Shown: positions 59,876-64,000 of the stretch, piece by piece
How the letters are laid out: the number at the start of each line of letters is the position of its first letter
Position numbering within the stretch: the first letter of the stretch is position 1
Assembly (NCBI GenBank): GCA_025149125.1
Contig: CP102272.1
Span: 310,001-374,000 of the forward strand
Direction: 5' to 3'
Source: [Clostridium] asparagiforme DSM 15981
GTDB taxonomy: Bacteria; Bacillota; Clostridia; Lachnospirales; Lachnospiraceae
DNA: 64,000 bases
Notes under the pieces: model-generated
The model's input: the letters and a program-made list of their open reading frames with translations, nothing else
What the model was told of the DNA's origin: nothing
The model's database searches: none
Translations under genes and position numbers: made by a program

Positions 59876-61843
59876 ATGGAATTACAGTGGTTTCAGGAAC
59901 AAACACGACGTTACCGGCTGAACACCGTGATTGTGGGAAGCGGGGCTGCCGGCTTTAACGCAGCGGATCAGCTTTGGTCTTTGGGACAAAGAGACATTGC
60001 TATAGTGACAGATCATGTGAAGGCGGGAACGTCCCGCAATACGGGGTCGGACAAGCAGACCTACTACAAGCTGACGCTTGCCGGGGAGGAGCCGGACAGT
60101 GTGGGGGAGATGGCGAAAACCCTGTTTTCCGGTCAATGCGTGGACGGGGACCTGGCGCTCTGCGAGGCAGCGCTGTCCGCCCAGTGCTTTCTCAAGCTGG
60201 TAAACCTTGGCGTGCCGTTTCCGCGCAACCGCTGGGGCGAGTATGTGGGCTACAAAACGGATCACGATCCCCGCTGCCGGGCGACCAGCGTGGGGCCGTA
60301 CACGTCCAGGTATATGACGGAATGTCTGGAGGCCTCCGTTCGGGGGAAGGGCATCAGGATTTTTGACAAAATGCAGGTAATCCGCGTGCTCTCGGACGGA
60401 AAGCGGGTCTGCGGGCTTCTGTGCCTGGATCTGGACATGGCGGGGGACGAGAAGGAACGTTATGTGCTGTTCCAGTGCGAAAATGTGATCTACGCAACAG
60501 GTGGCCCCGCGGGAATGTACGCGGACAGCGTGTACCCGGCAGGACACTATGGGGCCAGCGGGCTGGCCTTTGAAGCGGGCGTGAAGGGTAAAAATCTGAC
60601 GGAATGGCAGTATGGGATGGCGTCGGTGCGGCCGCGTTGGAACGTCTCGGGTACCTACATGCAGGTTTTACCACGGTTTTACTCGACGGACGGCCAGGGA
60701 AATGATGAGCGGGAGTTTCTGAGAGACTTTTTTGACGATCCGTATGAGATGATGAGCAAGGTGTTCCTGAAGGGATATCAATGGCCCTTCGATGTGCGAA
60801 AGGCCGCGGGAGGGAGCTCGATCATTGATATTTTGGTGTATATGGAGCGCTGCAAGGGGCGCAGGATCTTTCTGGATTATCGGGGAAACCCCTGCGGTGG
60901 ACAGGTGGACTTCGGACGGCTGGAACCTGAGGCACAGGAATACTTAAACCGTGCCGGAGCCTGTTTCGGTACGCCCATTGAGCGGCTGAAACACATGAAT
61001 TTGCCTGCGGTGGAGTTCTACCGCGAGCGTGGCGTAGATCTGGAATTCCAGCCCCTTGAGATCGCGCTGTGTGCGCAGCACAACAACGGCGGGCTGTCCA
61101 TCGACGCATGGTGGCAGACCAATGTGGAGGGTTTTTTCGCAGTGGGTGAGGTGAGTGCCAGCCACGGCGTATACCGCCCGGGTGGAAGTGCGTTAAACGC
61201 CGGTCAGGTGGGGGCGGCCCGGGCGGCACAGTATATTGCGGTCAGGAGAACGGAGGCGGTCGGGGAGAATGGGGCTTTTGAAGCGGCTGCGTCCCGGGCA
61301 TTGGCCTGGGCGGAAGAATTGGCGGAACAGGCGCTGGACGGGAAGGCGGCCGGTACGGATTGGACAAGCGTCCGCGAACTTTGGGTGCAGGCGGCCATAA
61401 GGATGAGCCGGTTCGGAGCTGCGATCCGCAGCGCGGAGCAAATCGGGATGGCGCTCAGGGAAACGGAGCGCGCACTGGAACAGTTCGGCCGTATGGTACA
61501 GGCTGAGGGAATCGGGGATTTGTGGAGGGTATTCCGCCTGCGCGACATCCTGATCAGCCAGCAGGTATACCTGTCAGCCATGCTGGATTACATCAGCCAT
61601 GGAGGAAAAAGCCGTGGAAGCGCTTTGTACACGAATTTGTCCGGGAAGAAACCGGATGAGCGTCTGCCAGAGGAGTTTGCCTTTTGTCTGGATGACGGAG
61701 GCCTGGGAAAAATGGTGCAGGAGGCGACGTTTAAGGATGGGCGGACGGAGTTTTGCTGGAGAGAGGTGAGGCCGATTCCCCGAGATGATGATTTCTTTGA
61801 GAATGTGTGGAGAGGGTATCGGGAGAATGGGAATGTGTGGTGA
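59876..61843 (+). CDS. FAD-dependent oxidoreductase, fumarate reductase/succinate dehydrogenase flavoprotein-like
   Basis: 655-aa flavoprotein. The FAD dinucleotide-binding motif TVIVGSGAAGFNAADQL is near the N-terminus; VIYATGGPAGMYADSVYPAGHYGASGLAFEAGVK and LSIDAWWQTNVEGFFAVGEVSASHGVYRPGGSALNAGQ are the second FAD-contact and active regions of the fumarate reductase/aspartate oxidase family. No signal peptide or flavocytochrome domain. The chosen ATG follows GGAGGGG, which begins immediately after the group II intron. It may reduce an enoate; substrate unknown. Confidence 0.87.
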   Translation: MELQWFQEQTRRYRLNTVIVGSGAAGFNAADQLWSLGQRDIAIVTDHVKAGTSRNTGSDKQTYYKLTLAGEEPDSVGEMAKTLFSGQCVDGDLALCEAALSAQCFLKLVNLGVPFPRNRWGEYVGYKTDHDPRCRATSVGPYTSRYMTECLEASVRGKGIRIFDKMQVIRVLSDGKRVCGLLCLDLDMAGDEKERYVLFQCENVIYATGGPAGMYADSVYPAGHYGASGLAFEAGVKGKNLTEWQYGMASVRPRWNVSGTYMQVLPRFYSTDGQGNDEREFLRDFFDDPYEMMSKVFLKGYQWPFDVRKAAGGSSIIDILVYMERCKGRRIFLDYRGNPCGGQVDFGRLEPEAQEYLNRAGACFGTPIERLKHMNLPAVEFYRERGVDLEFQPLEIALCAQHNNGGLSIDAWWQTNVEGFFAVGEVSASHGVYRPGGSALNAGQVGAARAAQYIAVRRTEAVGENGAFEAAASRALAWAEELAEQALDGKAAGTDWTSVRELWVQAAIRMSRFGAAIRSAEQIGMALRETERALEQFGRMVQAEGIGDLWRVFRLRDILISQQVYLSAMLDYISHGGKSRGSALYTNLSGKKPDERLPEEFAFCLDDGGLGKMVQEATFKDGRTEFCWREVRPIPRDDDFFENVWRGYRENGNVW

Positions 61844-61863
61844 CGGAGTTTACCCCATCCATT

Positions 61864-61891
61864 AGGCGGGAGTTGATCCCGCCCCTTTTTG
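61864..61891 (+). terminator. Intrinsic terminator after the flavoprotein gene
   Basis: GGCGGGA-GTTGA-TCCCGCC followed by CCTTTTT. Confidence 0.88.
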
Positions 61892-61986
61892 CGTTTCTCT
61901 TACGGAAGTTCCCTTGTAGGAAAAGTGGGTTTGTGCTATGATAGAGAATGCGGCGCTGACAATTTTGAGAAGGATAGGTGAGGGGA

Positions 61987-62664
61987 ATGCAGTTGGATAA
62001 ATCCAGTTTTACGATACCGAATAAGAGAAATGAGGCATTGGAGGAGCTGATCCGCGAAAATTCCACATGTGTTACCTATCCGGCCAAGCGCGTTTTTCTG
62101 GAGCCGGGCATGGAGCCGCAGGGGGTGTATTATATCGCGGAGGGGCGCACCAGGCATTATATGATGGCGGGCGACGGCACGGAAAAGATCCTTTATACCT
62201 TGTCCGCGGGCTGGTTCTATGGGGAGACGCCCGTGTCCCTGCAGGAGCCCACCGGCCTGTTTTCCAAGGCGGAGGTGAAAACGCAGATTTATATTATTCC
62301 GCTGCGCACCTACGAACACCTGGTGGATACCAACAAGATGTTCCGGGACGCCATTATGGAAAATATACTGAAAAAGATGCTGATTCTGCGCCATGAGATC
62401 GAGAATCTGACGTTCAACTCCTGTAAGGACCGCCTGAAACGGCTGTTCTGCTCCACGGCGGATACGGAACGGCTCATCGACGGCGGCTGGTACAAGCTGA
62501 AGGTACATTATACCCAGTACGAGCTGAGCACGATTATCGGCGGCGCGCGGGTTACGATCAGCAAACTGATCAACGAGCTGTGCGACGAGGGATTTATCCG
62601 GATGCTGAACCGGAATGTCCAGGTGAATCAGGAGGAGTACCGGAAATTTATGGAAAATAGCTGA
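61987..62664 (+). CDS. Crp/Fnr-family transcriptional regulator
   Basis: 225-aa regulator. Residues about 25-120 form a cyclic-nucleotide-binding-like beta barrel (GVYYIAEGRTRHYMMAGDGTEKILYTLSAGWFYGE). Residues about 150-220 form a winged HTH (YTQYELSTIIGGARVTISKLINELCDEGFIRMLN). No N-terminal Cys cluster, so not an Fnr-type oxygen sensor. AGGTGAGGGG precedes the ATG at 61987; an in-frame GTG at 61978 is less likely. Monocistronic between terminators; targets may be the flanking flavoprotein and lyase genes. Confidence 0.9.
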   Translation: MQLDKSSFTIPNKRNEALEELIRENSTCVTYPAKRVFLEPGMEPQGVYYIAEGRTRHYMMAGDGTEKILYTLSAGWFYGETPVSLQEPTGLFSKAEVKTQIYIIPLRTYEHLVDTNKMFRDAIMENILKKMLILRHEIENLTFNSCKDRLKRLFCSTADTERLIDGGWYKLKVHYTQYELSTIIGGARVTISKLINELCDEGFIRMLNRNVQVNQEEYRKFMENS

Positions 62665-62703
62665 TTTGGTATTTCGTGGAAATCGATAAAATAAAACGCT
62701 GAC

Positions 62704-62739
62704 AGAGAACCTGTGCCCGGGAGGCATGGGTTCTTTTTT
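62704..62739 (+). terminator. Intrinsic terminator of the Crp/Fnr gene
   Basis: AGAACC-TG-TGCC pairs with GGCA-T-GGGTTCT around CGGGA, followed by TTTTTTG. Confidence 0.85.
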
Positions 62740-63069
62740 GAATACAATGGGCGGGCGGCGCATCCTGCGGCGATTTTTACACTTTTTTAACACCAATAAA
62801 TTGTGCGATTTCAATAAATATTATTCGTTAAAATAACAGAAAATAGAAAAATATATGATAATTCAAAAGGTATAGGCGATAAAAAAACTTTTTGTGATTA
62901 AAAACAGAGAATCGTCTCTGAATTTAAGTAACATAGTATGCAATGAATCCATTTTATCATTGTAAGCTATCGAGTAGAAAAGTTGTGATATCTGTGCAAG
63001 AATAGGGTCATCAAACGGAAAGTCCATACAAAATGGACAACAAAAAATGAAAAGGAAGGTAATGTTATT
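62740..63069. promoter_or_regulatory. AT-rich control region of the DapA-family gene with three inverted repeats
   Basis: No gene is seen in this stretch. It holds CAGAGA-ATCG-TCTCTG (62905-62920), CAATGA-N10-TCATTG (62941-62962) and GTCCAT-ACAAA-ATGGAC (63022-63038). The last lies 32 bases before the ATG and has the size of a GntR-type operator; the first could be an RNA hairpin. No promoter stands out clearly. Confidence 0.5.
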
Positions 63070-63987
63070 ATGATGAATTTACAAGGCTCCTGGGTGGCAA
63101 TGCCCACACCGTTCACAGAGGACAACAAAATCGATTTCAAGGGCTTTGAGACCCTGATCAACCGCCAGATCAAATATGGCACGTCCCAGCTGTTTATCCT
63201 TGGCTCCGCAGGCGAGGTGACGCTGCTGACCCAGGAGGAGAAGGAAGCCATCGTCAAGGAAGTGATTCAGATGACAAAGGGCAAAATTCCGGTGTTCTTC
63301 AGCGCCGCGTCCTTCACCACGGACGCCAGCGTGGCGTTTGCACAGTATTGTGAGAAGCAGGGAGCGGACGGCGTCGTGTTCACGGTTCCGCCCTACGTGC
63401 TGATCAACCAGACAGCGGCTCACATCCATCTGGATACCTGTATGAGCGCGGTGGACATTCCCTGCGGTATCTACAACAATCCCTCCCGTCTCGGGGTTCA
63501 GGTGATGCCCGAGACCATCAAGAAGCTGTCCGACGCCCACAGCAATTTTGTGGTGGACAAGGAAGCGCTTCCCAGCGTGGAGCAGCTGGTGCAGGTGCAG
63601 AGGCTGTGCCAGGGCAAGGTAAAAATCATGTGCTGCGATTTCCCCAAGTATTCCATCGTGCTTCCAACGCTGGCGGTGGGCGGAACCGGTACGGCCAATA
63701 TCGGCGGAAATATTATCCCCGAGGAGGCGGCCATGTACTCACGTCCCTGGACGGACATGAAGATTATTGAGGAGTGCCGCGAGGGTTATTTCAAGTGGTT
63801 CCCGCTGTTACAGGCCCTGTACACTTTCTCAAACCCCGTGGTGATCAAGGCGGCTCTTAACGTTTTGGGTCTGCCGGGCGGACATTTGAGAAAACCCTAC
63901 CAGGATTTCGGCGGCCAGAAGCTGGCGGATCTGGAGAAGCTCATGGGCGAGATGGGCGTGATCGACAAATACGGCGTGAAGTCATAA
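63070..63987 (+). CDS. Dihydrodipicolinate synthase/N-acetylneuraminate lyase family aldolase
   Basis: 305-aa class I aldolase. GSAGEVTLLTQEEK corresponds to the family's GTTGE motif; the catalytic Tyr is in GIYNNPSR (Tyr135) and the Schiff-base Lys in FVVDKEALP (Lys164). GTANIGGNIIPEEAAMY near residues 200-216 follows the family pattern. AAGGAAGG lies upstream of tandem ATG codons (63070, 63073). Not in a lysine operon, so more likely a catabolic 2-keto-acid aldolase or dehydratase than DapA. Confidence 0.9.
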   Translation: MMNLQGSWVAMPTPFTEDNKIDFKGFETLINRQIKYGTSQLFILGSAGEVTLLTQEEKEAIVKEVIQMTKGKIPVFFSAASFTTDASVAFAQYCEKQGADGVVFTVPPYVLINQTAAHIHLDTCMSAVDIPCGIYNNPSRLGVQVMPETIKKLSDAHSNFVVDKEALPSVEQLVQVQRLCQGKVKIMCCDFPKYSIVLPTLAVGGTGTANIGGNIIPEEAAMYSRPWTDMKIIEECREGYFKWFPLLQALYTFSNPVVIKAALNVLGLPGGHLRKPYQDFGGQKLADLEKLMGEMGVIDKYGVKS

Positions 63988-64000
63988 GAATCGGTGGCAG

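Overview
The window reads as chromosomal DNA of an anaerobic, spore-forming member of the Bacillota (class Clostridia, Lachnospiraceae/Oscillospiraceae-like). The support is strong AGGAGG-type ribosome binding sites, a spoVT gene, an oxygen-sensitive glycyl radical enzyme, a 2-hydroxyacyl-CoA dehydratase cluster with its Fe-S activator, many peptide/sugar ABC transporters and a fairly G+C-rich coding style. The genus cannot be fixed from sequence reading alone. No tRNA, rRNA or CRISPR array was seen.

Layout. 1-4.8 kb: end of a dipeptide/oligopeptide ABC transporter operon (permeases, lipoprotein, two ATPases). 4.9-5.6 kb: ParE/Phd-type toxin-antitoxin pair. 5.6-16.2 kb: AraC regulator divergent from a glycyl radical enzyme with its activase, a sugar ABC transporter, a GH42 beta-galactosidase and a ROK kinase. 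16.4-24.3 kb: M42 aminopeptidase and creatininase-family amidohydrolase facing away from a second complete peptide ABC transporter. 24.4-26.5 kb: HAD phosphatase, SnoaL-like protein and a GNAT/YoaP acetyltransferase with a duplicated promoter around a 28-bp palindrome.

26.7-39.8 kb: an amino-acid fermentation block. An acyl-CoA ligase and an anion transporter run leftward, and a PAS-sigma54 activator runs rightward. They are followed by CaiB-type CoA-transferase, dehydratase activator, two dehydratase subunits, acyl-CoA dehydrogenase, EtfB and EtfA. This matches the gene order of the had/fld reductive Stickland clusters (2-hydroxyacid to acyl-CoA). Two near-consensus -24/-12 promoters (29899-29915 minus, 31788-31804 plus) and an array of TGTGCAAAA sites make a self-contained sigma54 regulon.

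39.7-45.0 kb: a conflict/defence-like island. It holds a HicA-like gene divergent from a HicB-like gene with a shared operator array, three tiny ORFs, and a translationally coupled pair: a soluble histidine-kinase-like ATPase and a protein with an intact receiver domain plus an R-x4-H motif typical of HEPN ribonucleases. This pair is the best candidate for an undescribed system.

45.1-64 kb: spoVT, whose Shine-Dalgarno lies in a long inverted repeat; a DUF885 lipoprotein; aroE; then a LacI-controlled catabolic cluster (MaoC hydratase, CaiB CoA-transferase, branched-chain-type ABC transporter, SDR, LacI regulator, TIM-barrel isomerase). A group IIC intron sits directly after the terminator of that cluster. 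It is followed by a fumarate-reductase-like flavoprotein, a Crp/Fnr regulator and a DapA-family aldolase/lyase.
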